Below, in pieces: positions 1 to 7,032 of a DNA stretch of 17,766 nucleotides; the stretch's first letter is position 1, and each line of letters starts with the position of its first letter. The translations under genes were made by a program, and so were the position numbers. Source of the DNA: an uncultured Verrucomicrobiota bacterium (GTDB lineage: Bacteria; Verrucomicrobiota; Verrucomicrobiia; Limisphaerales; SXTU01). The notes beneath the pieces are model-generated. The model saw nothing but the letters and a program-made list of their open reading frames with translations, made no database searches and had not been told where the DNA came from. Location of the stretch: the NCBI GenBank assembly GCA_903863315.1, contig CAIPBN010000712.1, positions 1-17,766 of the forward strand, read 5' to 3'.

Positions 1-984
1 CTCCGTCCGTTCTGCGCTGCCCTGTGCGGGCTGGCGCTTGCCACCCTGCCGCAGCTCCTGGATGCGCAAGAACGTCCGCGTGACGAACGGCCTCCCGAAG
101 GCCAACGCCCTCCGCGAGGTGACTTCAAGCCGGACGAGCGCACTCGCGGAGAAGGCCGTCCACCTGAACCCCGCCGGGAAGAGCCTCGTCGTGAAGAGCC
201 TCGTCGTGAAGAGCCCCGTCGTGAAGAGCCCCGCCGCGAGGAATTGCGGCGGGATCAAGCCCCGCGAGGCGAGTTTCGCCCGGGCGAACGTGGTGAGGTG
301 CGCGGGGTGGATGGCCAGCGCGGCGGGGTGAATCCTCAGGACCTGTTTCACGACCTTAACGACCAGCAGCGCATGGCCTTGCGCGGCTTCTTCGAAACGA
401 ACCAGGATGTGATGCGAGAGACGGGCGAAAAGCTGGCGCGCCTGCGCCGCGAGATCGCGGAGTCCGCCGTGTCCGACAAGCCCAATGAGGAGCTCATCCG
501 GGACAAGTCCATGGCCGTCGCCAAGCTGGAAGCTGATGTCACCCTGGCCCGCGCCCGGGCGTTTGCCCGGGTGCGGGATCAACTGCCCAAGGAGACCGTG
601 GAACGCCTCCGCAAGATGATGGCCAATTTCGGACCTCGTCCCGGATTTCAACCGCAGGGGGGAGCTGATGTCCGTCGCGAGGGGGGCGATGTCCGCCGGC
701 CCGCTGAGGGAGATTTCCGCCGTCCTGACGCGCCCCGCGATGGCGTTCAGGTCCGCCGCCCCGGTGAAGGGGATCGCGGTCCTCGCCCGGATGGGGATCG
801 GGGACCACGTCCAGACGGCGATCGTGGTCCTCGCCCGGACGGGGACCGTGGGCCCCGAGTGGATGGCGACCGTGGACCTCGCCCGGAGGGAGATCGCGGC
901 CCGCAGCCGGGTGGTGAGCGAGGCCGTAAGCCGGTCGAAGACCGCCGCCCGGAAGCCCCTCGACGCCCGCCGGCGGATCAGTAA
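1..984 (+). CDS. Secreted Spy/CpxP-like Arg/Pro-rich protein, 5'-truncated by window edge
   Basis: The frame is open from base 1, so the true start lies outside the window; the in-frame ATG at 244 is internal. The visible N-terminus (about residues 1-22) is a hydrophobic, Ala/Leu-rich stretch ending LLDAQ, read as the end of a Sec signal peptide. Next comes an Arg/Glu/Pro-rich segment with five tandem EPRRE units (166-240). A charged helical region follows (about 331-630), with an LNDQQ motif resembling the LTxxQ motif of Spy/CpxP periplasmic chaperones and metal sensors. The C-terminal tail is low-complexity, with six DRGPRPDG-like units. The protein is probably periplasmic; chaperone or metal-sensing activity is inferred from the helical core and from the ECF sigma and CpxP-like genes downstream. 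The LTxxQ match is imperfect and family membership is not certain. A strong hairpin at 1010-1042 ends the transcript. Confidence 0.72.
   Translation, partial: LRPFCAALCGLALATLPQLLDAQERPRDERPPEGQRPPRGDFKPDERTRGEGRPPEPRREEPRREEPRREEPRREEPRREELRRDQAPRGEFRPGERGEVRGVDGQRGGVNPQDLFHDLNDQQRMALRGFFETNQDVMRETGEKLARLRREIAESAVSDKPNEELIRDKSMAVAKLEADVTLARARAFARVRDQLPKETVERLRKMMANFGPRPGFQPQGGADVRREGGDVRRPAEGDFRRPDAPRDGVQVRRPGEGDRGPRPDGDRGPRPDGDRGPRPDGDRGPRVDGDRGPRPEGDRGPQPGGERGRKPVEDRRPEAPRRPPADQ
166..240 (+). repeat. 15-bp tandem repeat encoding EPRRE, five copies
   Basis: Five consecutive in-frame 15-nt units (166-180, 181-195, 196-210, 211-225, 226-240) each encode Glu-Pro-Arg-Arg-Glu. The middle units are nearly identical in DNA (gagcctcgtcgtgaa and close variants), suggesting recent slippage expansion. 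The units lie in the linker between the signal peptide and the helical core of the first gene. Confidence 0.9.
772..915 (+). repeat. 24-bp tandem repeat encoding DRGPRPDG, six copies
   Basis: Six in-frame 24-nt units start at 772, 796, 820, 844, 868 and 892. They encode DRGPRPDG with variants such as DRGPRVDG and DRGPRPEG; the last unit is the most degenerate (DRGPQPGG). Many differences between units are at third codon positions, so the peptide is better conserved than the DNA. The tract forms the tail of the first gene. Confidence 0.9.
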
Positions 985-1009
985 CCAACTGGCGGCGATT
1001 CCGTCTCTG

Positions 1010-1047
1010 GCAAAGCCACCGCGTATCTGGCGGTGGCTTTGCGTTTT
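1010..1047 (+). terminator. Rho-independent terminator
   Basis: A perfect 13-bp stem pairs 1010-1022 (gcaaagccaccgc) with 1030-1042 (gcggtggctttgc) around a 7-nt loop, followed by g-tttt. It lies 26 nt after the stop of the first gene and 39 nt before the sigma-factor ATG. It should separate the two transcription units. Confidence 0.85.
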
Positions 1048-1073
1048 GCTTTGGTCTCATGATTCGCCATAAT
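1046..1073 (+). promoter_or_regulatory. Candidate promoter of the ECF sigma gene
   Basis: A cataat hexamer (1068-1073) matches the sigma-70 -10 consensus at five of six positions. It is preceded after 16 nt by ttgctt (1046-1051), a weak -35 that overlaps the T-run of the upstream terminator. Transcription would begin at or just before the ATG at 1081, giving a leaderless or nearly leaderless mRNA; no Shine-Dalgarno motif precedes that ATG. This is motif matching by eye only. If the module is autoregulated, an ECF-type promoter should also exist, but none was recognised. Confidence 0.35.
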
Positions 1074-1080
1074 CAACTCG

Positions 1081-1656
1081 ATGGAACCCAGCGACGCTGA
1101 ACTGATTGCCGCCGTCCGCAAAGGCGACGTGGCGCAGTTTGAGCCGCTCATCACCCGCTATCAGCCGAGGGTGTTCGCGACGGCCCGGCGCTACGCCCGG
1201 CGGGAGGACGAGGTGCAGGACATCGTCCAGGAAGTTTTCATCAAGGCCTTCCAGAAGCTGGACAGCTACCGGGCCGAGGCCCCGTTCGAGCACTGGCTTA
1301 TGCGCCTGGCGGTGCGCACGTGTTACGACTTCCTCCGCTCTCACCAGCGCAATCGCGAAACCACCATCACCGAGCTGTCCGATCCGGAAGTGGACTGGCT
1401 GGAGCGTTTCGCCGCCGCCCCGGCCGGCAACGAGGAGGGCAGCAGCGCCGCCCGGGCCTTGATTGACCGGGTGCTGGAGCAGTTGAGCCCGGAGGCCCGG
1501 CTGGTCATCACGCTTCTGGAAATCGAGGACCGCTCCGTCAAGGAAATCGCCGAGCTCACCGGCTGGTCCGTGCCGCTGGTGAAGGTCCGCGCGTTCCGGG
1601 CGCGCGCGCAGATGAAGAAGATTTTGGAGACCATCACCCGCGAAAAGTTTTTGTAA
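1081..1656 (+). CDS. ECF-type RNA polymerase sigma factor
   Basis: An alternative sigma factor of the extracytoplasmic-function (ECF) group, which directs RNA polymerase to a stress regulon. At 191 aa it has the usual two-domain length. Region sigma-2 (about residues 20-90) shows the helix with DEVQDIVQEVFIKAFQKLDSY, the core-binding and -10 recognition segment, and FEHWLMRLAVRTCYDFLR. Region sigma-4 (about 128-182) has LSPEARLVITLLEIEDRSVKE then IAELTGWSVPLVKVRAFRAR, the helix-turn-helix that reads the -35 element. Sigma-3 is absent, as expected. The gene leads a set of three same-strand genes: 35 nt downstream is a small membrane protein and then a CpxP-like periplasmic sensor. That context suggests control by a membrane anti-sigma factor. 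The regulon is unknown. Confidence 0.95.
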   Translation: MEPSDAELIAAVRKGDVAQFEPLITRYQPRVFATARRYARREDEVQDIVQEVFIKAFQKLDSYRAEAPFEHWLMRLAVRTCYDFLRSHQRNRETTITELSDPEVDWLERFAAAPAGNEEGSSAARALIDRVLEQLSPEARLVITLLEIEDRSVKEIAELTGWSVPLVKVRAFRARAQMKKILETITREKFL

Positions 1657-1691
1657 CTCCCACCTTCACGCCCTCGTCTGCCTTTGCAGTT

Positions 1692-1991
1692 ATGGAACTG
1701 GAAACTCTCCACAAAAAACTGGTAGCCGTCGCCAAGGCCAGCCCGCCCAGCGACGCGGTGCCCTACGCTTTTGAGAAACGCATCATGGCGCGGCTGTCCG
1801 CGCAAACCGTGGTGGATGTGTGGGCGCTTTACGGCCGCTGGCTCTGGCGCGCGGTCACTCCCTGCTTCTCGGTGATGACCGGCCTGGCTATCTGGGTGCT
1901 GGCCACGATGCCGGCGGAGCCGGACAGCAATAACCTCGAACAGGCGCTGGAGAACACCATCCTTTCGAGCGACGACGTTGCGGGCGAGTGA
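1692..1991 (+). CDS. Small single-pass membrane protein, probable anti-sigma factor
   Basis: A 99-aa protein with a cytoplasmic-looking N-terminal half (residues 1-50, containing VPYAFEKRIMARL), one transmembrane helix at about 52-73 (VTPCFSVMTGLAIWVLATM) and a short acidic C-terminal tail. It has no recognisable enzyme motif and no ZAS zinc motif (HxxxCxxC). Its size and topology match very small anti-sigma factors such as CnrY (about 95 aa), and it lies between the ECF sigma gene and a CpxP-like gene. The inferred role is to hold the sigma factor at the membrane until the periplasmic partner signals. The next gene starts only 3 nt after its stop, so the two are probably co-translated. Family assignment rests on position and topology, not on a recognised domain. 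Confidence 0.75.
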   Translation: MELETLHKKLVAVAKASPPSDAVPYAFEKRIMARLSAQTVVDVWALYGRWLWRAVTPCFSVMTGLAIWVLATMPAEPDSNNLEQALENTILSSDDVAGE

Positions 1992-1994
1992 GCG

Positions 1995-2528
1995 ATGAAC
2001 CCGTGGAAGTTCATTCTGGCCACGGTCCTGATTTACGGCACAGGTGTCGTGACGGGAGCGCTGGTGACCACGCTGGTTGAGCGGCCGCACAAGGCCGCCA
2101 AGCCGCCCCCCGCCCTCACTTACAGCCAGATTCAGCGCGCCGAGTTTCTCAACCACCTCGACAAGCAGCTCGCGCTCACCGCGGAGCAACGCGAGCACAT
2201 CGGCCAGATCCTCCGTGAGAGCAACCAGCGCACGAAGCCTTACTGGGATCCAGTGGCGGCCAAGATGAAGGAGGAGGTCCGGACGGTCGGGGACAAGATC
2301 CGCGCCCAGCTCACGCCCGATCAGGTCAAAAAATATGACGTGGAACTGAAGCTCTCCCGGACGCCCAAGAAGCAGGACACCGACCGCAAGGAGAAGCGCC
2401 CGGCCTCCACCAACAGCCCGCCCGCCAAGGCCAAGCAAAAGCTGCAGTTCACTTCCGACCCGACCAGCACCAATGCTTCTGGCCTGGTCGCCCCGCCCGC
2501 CCCACCCAAGGCGATTGCCAAGGAATAA
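1995..2528 (+). CDS. Membrane-anchored Spy/CpxP/CnrX-like periplasmic sensor
   Basis: A 177-aa protein with an N-terminal uncleaved-looking hydrophobic anchor (residues 5-28, FILATVLIYGTGVVTGALVTT), then a helical periplasmic domain (about 43-120) and a Lys/Pro/Thr-rich disordered tail. Two LTxxQ motifs, LTAEQ (61-65) and LTPDQ (106-110), are the hallmark of the Spy/CpxP/ZraP/CnrX family of helical-hairpin chaperones and metal sensors. Candidate metal ligands in or near the hairpin are H32, H54, H68 and several acidic residues; there is no Met/His cluster as in CnrX, so metal sensing is uncertain. Position after a sigma and a putative anti-sigma gene suggests it transmits periplasmic stress to the anti-sigma factor. 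It could instead be a general chaperone. Confidence 0.8.
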   Translation: MNPWKFILATVLIYGTGVVTGALVTTLVERPHKAAKPPPALTYSQIQRAEFLNHLDKQLALTAEQREHIGQILRESNQRTKPYWDPVAAKMKEEVRTVGDKIRAQLTPDQVKKYDVELKLSRTPKKQDTDRKEKRPASTNSPPAKAKQKLQFTSDPTSTNASGLVAPPAPPKAIAKE

Positions 2529-2634
2529 TCCCGTCGGCGCGTTTCCGCCGTGCATCCAAAATGCCGGGCGGGGACAATCTGTTTGCGGCTCGACTGGGAA
2601 TTTGGTGTCATCCAGCCGCAATCGAAGCAGCACC

Positions 2635-3201
2635 ATGAGCACCTGGAGATACGTTCAGAACGGGCAGCCTTCCGCGCCGGTGGACACTGCGGCGTTGCAG
2701 GCCCTGCTCACCCAAGGCGTCGTCTCGCCGGACTCGTATGTGTGGAAAGAAGGCATGACCAACTGGCTGGCGGCCAAGAACCTGCCCGAGTTCGCGAACT
2801 GTCGCCCGCCGACGGTGCCACCAGTGCCGGCCGCCCCGCCCAAAACCGTTCCTCCTCCCACAGCGCCAGCGAATGACGCCGAGGACATCGAGAAGAACCG
2901 GGTGTTTGCGATTCTCGCCTATCTCTGGATTCTGTTTGTGGTCGGGCTGGTCGCCGCACCCAGTTCCAAGTTCGCCAAGTATCACTGCAACCAGGGCTTG
3001 GTGCTGTTCCTGGCCAGCCTCATCGCGCTGGTCGGCTGTCTGGTCATCGGATTCATCCCCTTCGTGAACTTCACACTCGTCCTGCTGGTGCCCGTGCTGT
3101 GGGTGGGCTGGCTCGCGTTGGTGGTGCTGGGCATCGTCAACGCCGCCGGTGGCCAGTGCCGCCCGCTGCCGGCCATCGGCCACTTCGACCTCATCAAGTA
3201 A
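2635..3201 (+). CDS. GYF-domain membrane protein with DUF4870-like transmembrane region
   Basis: A 188-aa protein. Residues 3-50 (WRYVQNGQPSAPV through VWKEGMTNWLAAKNLPEF) form a GYF_2 domain, a small adaptor fold common at the N-terminus of bacterial membrane proteins. A Pro/Ala linker (about 57-80) leads to three hydrophobic segments (about 88-107, 120-141 and 145-170) resembling the DUF4870/Tic20-like module, including the characteristic KYHCNQGLVLFLAS segment. The ATG at 2635 is chosen because the GYF domain starts right after it; the frame stays open upstream to 2473, but that would overlap the previous gene and add unstructured sequence. The function is unknown; a scaffolding or membrane-remodelling role is speculative. 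trpF begins 2 nt after its stop. Confidence 0.85.
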   Translation: MSTWRYVQNGQPSAPVDTAALQALLTQGVVSPDSYVWKEGMTNWLAAKNLPEFANCRPPTVPPVPAAPPKTVPPPTAPANDAEDIEKNRVFAILAYLWILFVVGLVAAPSSKFAKYHCNQGLVLFLASLIALVGCLVIGFIPFVNFTLVLLVPVLWVGWLALVVLGIVNAAGGQCRPLPAIGHFDLIK

Positions 3202-3203
3202 CT

Positions 3204-3839
3204 GTGCGCCTCAAAGTCAAAATCTGCGGTATCACCCGCCTGCCGGACGCCCTCGGCGCGGTCGAGGCCGGAGCGGATGCGCTGGGCTTCATGTTCTATG
3301 AGGGCAGCAAGCGCCACATCGCCCCGACGGCGGCGGCCAAGATCATCCGCGCACTCCCCCCATTTGTCGCCAAGGTCGGCGTGTTCGTGAACGCCAGCGC
3401 CGAGACGGTCCGGGCGGCGGTGGCCGAGTGCGGGCTCGACACACTGCAGTTCCACGGCGAGGAGACCGCCGGGTTTTGCGCCCAGTTTGCCCCGCTCAAG
3501 GTGGTAAAGGCCTTTCGCATCCAGAACGCCGCATCACTGCAGGTGCTGCCGGACTACGCGGTGGACGGCTGGTTGCTGGACAGCTATGTCCCCGGCCAGC
3601 GGGGCGGCACCGGGGAGCGGTTCAACTGGGAACTGGCGGCGCAGGCGAAGGAACTGGGCAGGCCCATCCTGCTGGCGGGCGGGCTGACGCCCGATAACAT
3701 CGCCGACGCCATCCAGCAGGTCTGGCCTTACGGCGTGGATGTCTCCAGCGGCGTGGAGTCCGCCCCCGGGCAGAAGGATCTCGGACTCGTCCGCCAGTTT
3801 GTGGACATCGTGCGGCAGATGGAGCAGGACTTGCGCTGA
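3204..3839 (+). CDS. trpF: Phosphoribosylanthranilate isomerase (tryptophan biosynthesis)
   Basis: Cytoplasmic TIM-barrel enzyme converting N-(5-phosphoribosyl)anthranilate to CdRP, the third step of tryptophan synthesis. At 211 aa it has normal length. It carries KICGIT with catalytic Cys8, ALGFMFYEGSKRHI, VGVFVN, LQFHGEE, KAFRI, LLDSYVPGQRGGTG with catalytic Asp126, LAGGLTPDNI and the phosphate-binding GVDVSSGVES. The GTG at 3204 is chosen because KICGIT must lie at the N-terminus. An in-frame ATG at 3099 would lie wholly inside the upstream membrane-protein gene. With a 2-nt gap it is probably co-transcribed with that gene. No other trp gene is in the window, so this is a dispersed trpF, as in many non-proteobacterial genomes. 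Confidence 0.96.
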   Translation: MRLKVKICGITRLPDALGAVEAGADALGFMFYEGSKRHIAPTAAAKIIRALPPFVAKVGVFVNASAETVRAAVAECGLDTLQFHGEETAGFCAQFAPLKVVKAFRIQNAASLQVLPDYAVDGWLLDSYVPGQRGGTGERFNWELAAQAKELGRPILLAGGLTPDNIADAIQQVWPYGVDVSSGVESAPGQKDLGLVRQFVDIVRQMEQDLR

Positions 3840-3867
3840 CCCCGGGCGTCCGCCGGGAAGCCTTCCG

Positions 3868-4788
3868 TCAAATCTGGAAGTCCGTCCGTCCCTTTTCCCG
3901 CTCCCGCTTGTCGAGCACCCGCACGTTGACTTCCTCGTAGATGACCAACGAGTGCGGCGGGACGCTGTGCATCAGGAACACGTTCGCCCCCACGGTGCTG
4001 TGCGCGCCGATCACCGTCTCGCCGCCCACGATGGTCGCCCCCGCGTAAATCGTGACGTGGTCCTCCACCGTCGGGTGGCGCTTCTGGCCCTTGAGCGTCT
4101 GGCCACCCGCCAGCGAACGCGCCACCAGGCCGACGCCTTGATACATCTTCACGTGGTTGCCGATGGTGCTGGTCTCGCCAATCACCGTGCCCGTGCAGTG
4201 GTCCACAAAGAAATGCGTGCCGATGCGCGCGCCCGGATGCAGGTCCATGCCGCTGCGGCTGTGCGCCCACTCCGTCATGATGCGCGGGATGAGCACGACG
4301 CCCTGCCGATACAATTCGTGCGCCATGCGTTGCACGGCGATGGCCTCGATGAACGGATAGGCCACGATGACCTCCTCCTTGCTCAAGGCCGCAGGATCGC
4401 CGTTGTAAGCCGCCTCCGCATCCGTTTGGAGGATCTCCCGCAGGCGCGGGAGGCTGCCAAGGAATTCCAGCGTCAACTGCCGCGCCTCCCCGCGGAGATC
4501 CTTTTTGTTCGAGTTGTCGCGCGGGCTGTAGGCAAGGCTCTTGAGCAGCTCGTCCTCCAGCCGCTCCTGCACCGTGTCCATGAGGATCGCGGTTTCCACC
4601 TTCAGCTCTGACGAGTGCATCGGCTTCTCCTCGAAGAACCCGGGAAAGAGCAGGCGCAGCAGATCGGTCGTGATGGCGGCGATGGCGGTCTTGGAGGGCA
4701 GGTTCTTGCCATCCAGATGGTTGATGCCGCCCACGCGCGCGTAGGAGGCCAGCAGTTGATCCGAGAGCTGCGTGACAGTGAGGCTCAC
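3868..4788 (-). CDS. cysE: Serine O-acetyltransferase, long form
   Basis: Transfers acetyl from acetyl-CoA to L-serine, giving O-acetylserine, the precursor of cysteine. The 306-aa protein has an N-terminal helical domain (about 1-165) and a C-terminal left-handed beta-helix of hexapeptide repeats (about 180-285). The MDLHPGARIG segment holds the catalytic-type Asp182, and FVDHCTG holds His197, matching the Asp/His pair of characterised CysE; GTVIGETSTIG and VTIYAGATIVGGETVIG are hexapeptide turns. Compared with the E. coli enzyme it has a longer N-terminus and an insert (about 222-240, ARSLAGGQTLKGQKRHP) after the first coils, as in the roughly 300-aa serine acetyltransferases of Bacteroidota and related phyla. 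The start is a GTG without a clear ribosome-binding site. It follows uvrD by 65 nt on the same strand and may share its transcript. Confidence 0.94.
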   Translation of the reverse strand: MSLTVTQLSDQLLASYARVGGINHLDGKNLPSKTAIAAITTDLLRLLFPGFFEEKPMHSSELKVETAILMDTVQERLEDELLKSLAYSPRDNSNKKDLRGEARQLTLEFLGSLPRLREILQTDAEAAYNGDPAALSKEEVIVAYPFIEAIAVQRMAHELYRQGVVLIPRIMTEWAHSRSGMDLHPGARIGTHFFVDHCTGTVIGETSTIGNHVKMYQGVGLVARSLAGGQTLKGQKRHPTVEDHVTIYAGATIVGGETVIGAHSTVGANVFLMHSVPPHSLVIYEEVNVRVLDKREREKGRTDFQI

Positions 4789-4853
4789 GGGCGGAGTATC
4801 CGGAAGCTTGGGGGTGCTGGCAAGCGGTGCGCGACGCCGTTGGCCGAGGCCGC

Positions 4854-6890
4854 CTACTGCAAGGCCGCGCGCATCGCCGCGAACATGTCCTTCGCCCGGT
4901 CCTGCGTGACGGGTTGCTTGCCCTTCTCCTCCGCGTCCTCAATGAGCTCCTTGGGCAGCTCCTTGAGAAAGGGCGAGGGATGACAGGGCATCACCTGGCC
5001 ATACTTCTTGCGCCCGCCGCAGTGTGAAATCATCAGCTCCCGCTTCGCGCGCGTGATGGCCACGTAGAACAGCCGACGCTCCTCATCCATCGTCCCCTCC
5101 ACCTTCGACCGCGAGTGCGGCAGCAGGCCGTCCTCCAAGCCCACAACATAGACATGGGGATATTCGAGCCCCTTGCACGAGTGCATCGTAATGAGCGTTA
5201 CGGCGTCGCCGGCCTCCTTCTCCTCCGCCCGGTCGGCGTCGAGCGTCATGTCCTCCAGAAACGTGTCCAAGCGGTCGGACGGCGGTTTGTTCGCGGCCTC
5301 GCCATCCATCTTGGCAATCAAGTCGCGCAGGTTGCGGATGCGGTTCTCCGCCTGCTCCACGTTCTTCTCGCCGCGCCGCAGTTCATTCCAGTAACCCGTG
5401 TCATTGAGGAATTTCTCCGACCATTCCTGCAAAGCAGTGGGATGCCCGAGAAGTGACTCGTCCGCGAGCTTTGCACGGGTTTCCTCAATGAAGCCAACGA
5501 ACTCCTGAATCGCCTCGCGGGTGCGGGCTTGGAAGCTCGACTGCACGTCCGTGTGCCGCATCGCAGTGAAGACCGAGCAGTGCCGCTCCTGGCTCGCGCC
5601 GAGCAGGCGCTCCATCGTCACGTCGCTCAGGCCGCGCGCGGGGACGTTCGCGATGCGCAGCAGGCTCACGTCGTCGTGCGGGTTCAGGAACGTCTTCACA
5701 TAGGCGAGGAAGTCTCGCACCTCACGCCGGTCGAAGAAACTCTGCCCGCCGATGAGGTGGTAGCGAATGCCCGCCTTGCGCAGCTCCATCTCGATGGGCC
5801 GAGACTGGAGATTCGTGCGGAAGAGAATCGCCTGGTCGCCCCACGGCACCCGCTGCGTCATGCGCTTGAACTCGATAGTTTCGGCCACCGTGCGTGCCTC
5901 GGTGTCGTCGGTGTCGAAGGCGTGCAGGAGGATTTTCGCGCCCTGCCCGTTCTGCGACCACAAATTCTTCCCGCGCCGCCGGGCGTTGTTCTTGATGACC
6001 GCGTTGGCGGCCTGGAGAATCGTGTTCGTCGAGCGGTAGTTCTGCTCCAGCTTCACGACCTTTACCTCGGGGAAATGCTTTTCCAGATCGAGTAGGTTGG
6101 CGACCTCCGCGCCGCGCCAGCCGTAGATGGACTGGTCATCGTCGCCGACGACGCAGAGGTTGCGGTGCTTAAGCGTGAGCGCGTGGACGAGCTGGAACTG
6201 TGCGGCGTTCGTGTCCTGATACTCGTCCACCATCACGTAGCGGAAGCGTGCGCGGCAGGCGTCGAGCGCCTCGGGATGCTCGTTAAAGAGCCGGAGCGTG
6301 AGCAGGATGAGGTCGTCGAAATCCACCGCGTTGCAGGCCTTGAGCGCGGACTCGTATTTCTTGCGAACATGCTCGGCGAGCGCGGAGACGTTGGGGTCTT
6401 TGAAGGCCGCCTCGGCCGCCGCGCCGCCGTTCTTGAACTTGCTCAACAGCGTGAGCACGGCGCGCGGGTCGGTCTGCTCGCCCTTGGCGGAGACGTTGGC
6501 GAGGATTTTCTTGATCGCCCCGAGCTGCTCCGCCTCGTCGTAGATGACGAAGTTCTTCTTGTAACCGAGCAGTTCGATGTGCTGCCTCAGGATGCGCACA
6601 CACAGCGAGTGGAACGTGGAGACGGTGGGGCGCGAGGGCTTCTCATCGTCGGAACTGCGGCGCTTGGGCAGGAGCTGGTTCACCCGCTCCAGCATCTCGC
6701 GCGCAGCCTTGTTCGTGAACGTGACGGCGAGAATGTTTTCCGGCGCAATGCCGCGCTGGACCATGTGCGCGATGCGGAACGTGATGACGCGCGTCTTGCC
6801 CGTGCCCGCCCCGGCGAGGATGAGCACCGGCCCGCGCACCGTCTCGACGGCATCTCGTTGCTCGGGATTTAGCGTGTCTAGGTTCAGCAT
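4854..6890 (-). CDS. UvrD/PcrA-type superfamily 1 DNA helicase
   Basis: ATP-dependent 3'-to-5' DNA helicase of the UvrD/PcrA/Rep group, acting in nucleotide-excision and mismatch repair and in clearing stalled forks. The protein is 678 aa with all SF1A motifs in order: Q-motif NPEQRDAV (8-15), Walker A AGAGTGKT (26-33), the FTNKAAREML segment (motif Ia), Walker B DEYQDT (222-227), motif III GDDDQSIYGWRG (249-260), motif IV LEQNYRST (281-288), motif V TMHSCKGLEYPHVYVVG and motif VI VAITRAKREL near the C-terminus. The ATG at 6890 is chosen because it puts the Q-motif at residue 8; a GTG at 6959 would add 23 unrelated residues. At 678 aa it is shorter than PcrA/UvrD (about 720) and lacks much of the C-terminal tail, so Rep, PcrA and UvrD cannot be told apart here. 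It is divergent from the metallohydrolase gene. Confidence 0.96.
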   Translation of the reverse strand: MLNLDTLNPEQRDAVETVRGPVLILAGAGTGKTRVITFRIAHMVQRGIAPENILAVTFTNKAAREMLERVNQLLPKRRSSDDEKPSRPTVSTFHSLCVRILRQHIELLGYKKNFVIYDEAEQLGAIKKILANVSAKGEQTDPRAVLTLLSKFKNGGAAAEAAFKDPNVSALAEHVRKKYESALKACNAVDFDDLILLTLRLFNEHPEALDACRARFRYVMVDEYQDTNAAQFQLVHALTLKHRNLCVVGDDDQSIYGWRGAEVANLLDLEKHFPEVKVVKLEQNYRSTNTILQAANAVIKNNARRRGKNLWSQNGQGAKILLHAFDTDDTEARTVAETIEFKRMTQRVPWGDQAILFRTNLQSRPIEMELRKAGIRYHLIGGQSFFDRREVRDFLAYVKTFLNPHDDVSLLRIANVPARGLSDVTMERLLGASQERHCSVFTAMRHTDVQSSFQARTREAIQEFVGFIEETRAKLADESLLGHPTALQEWSEKFLNDTGYWNELRRGEKNVEQAENRIRNLRDLIAKMDGEAANKPPSDRLDTFLEDMTLDADRAEEKEAGDAVTLITMHSCKGLEYPHVYVVGLEDGLLPHSRSKVEGTMDEERRLFYVAITRAKRELMISHCGGRKKYGQVMPCHPSPFLKELPKELIEDAEEKGKQPVTQDRAKDMFAAMRAALQ

Positions 6891-7032
6891 CGGCGCGCGG
6901 AGTGTAGGAAGGAGCGAAGTGAAGGCAAGCGTGAGGAAGGCGGGGACGCCTGCCGCCACGGCTCAACTTTCCGCTTCGCCTGGCGGGGTCGATTGCTATG
7001 CTCCGAGCATCAACCTTAGCCCCGTGCTGTCT
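6891..7032. other. Divergent intergenic region between the helicase and metallohydrolase genes
   Basis: A 142-nt region that must hold the start signals of both divergent genes. No convincing -35/-10 pair was found for either. A tatgct hexamer at 6997-7002 resembles a -10 but has no -35 at a suitable distance. A small hairpin, aggcg-ggga-cgcct (6938-6951), lies in the middle. Neither start codon has a Shine-Dalgarno motif. Confidence 0.4.

Noticed and set aside
2535..2550. Small hairpin cggcg-cgtttc-cgccg after the CpxP-like gene
   Set aside because: The stem is only 5 bp with no T-run, so it does not qualify as a terminator.
3840..3867. GC-rich region between convergent trpF and cysE as a bidirectional terminator
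   Set aside because: Only short GGG/CCC pairings and no T-runs on either strand.
3728..4942. Long minus-strand frame of 404 codons overlapping the serine acetyltransferase gene
   Set aside because: It runs in another frame of the same strand across the true cysE and into trpF, and its translation is low-complexity Arg/Gly/Ala typical of GC-rich shadows.
6577..7032. Open frame upstream of the metallohydrolase start, giving a possible 941-aa protein
   Set aside because: The extension is antisense to the helicase 5' coding region, and a clear signal peptide begins at 7033; the upstream part is Arg/Ser-rich shadow sequence.
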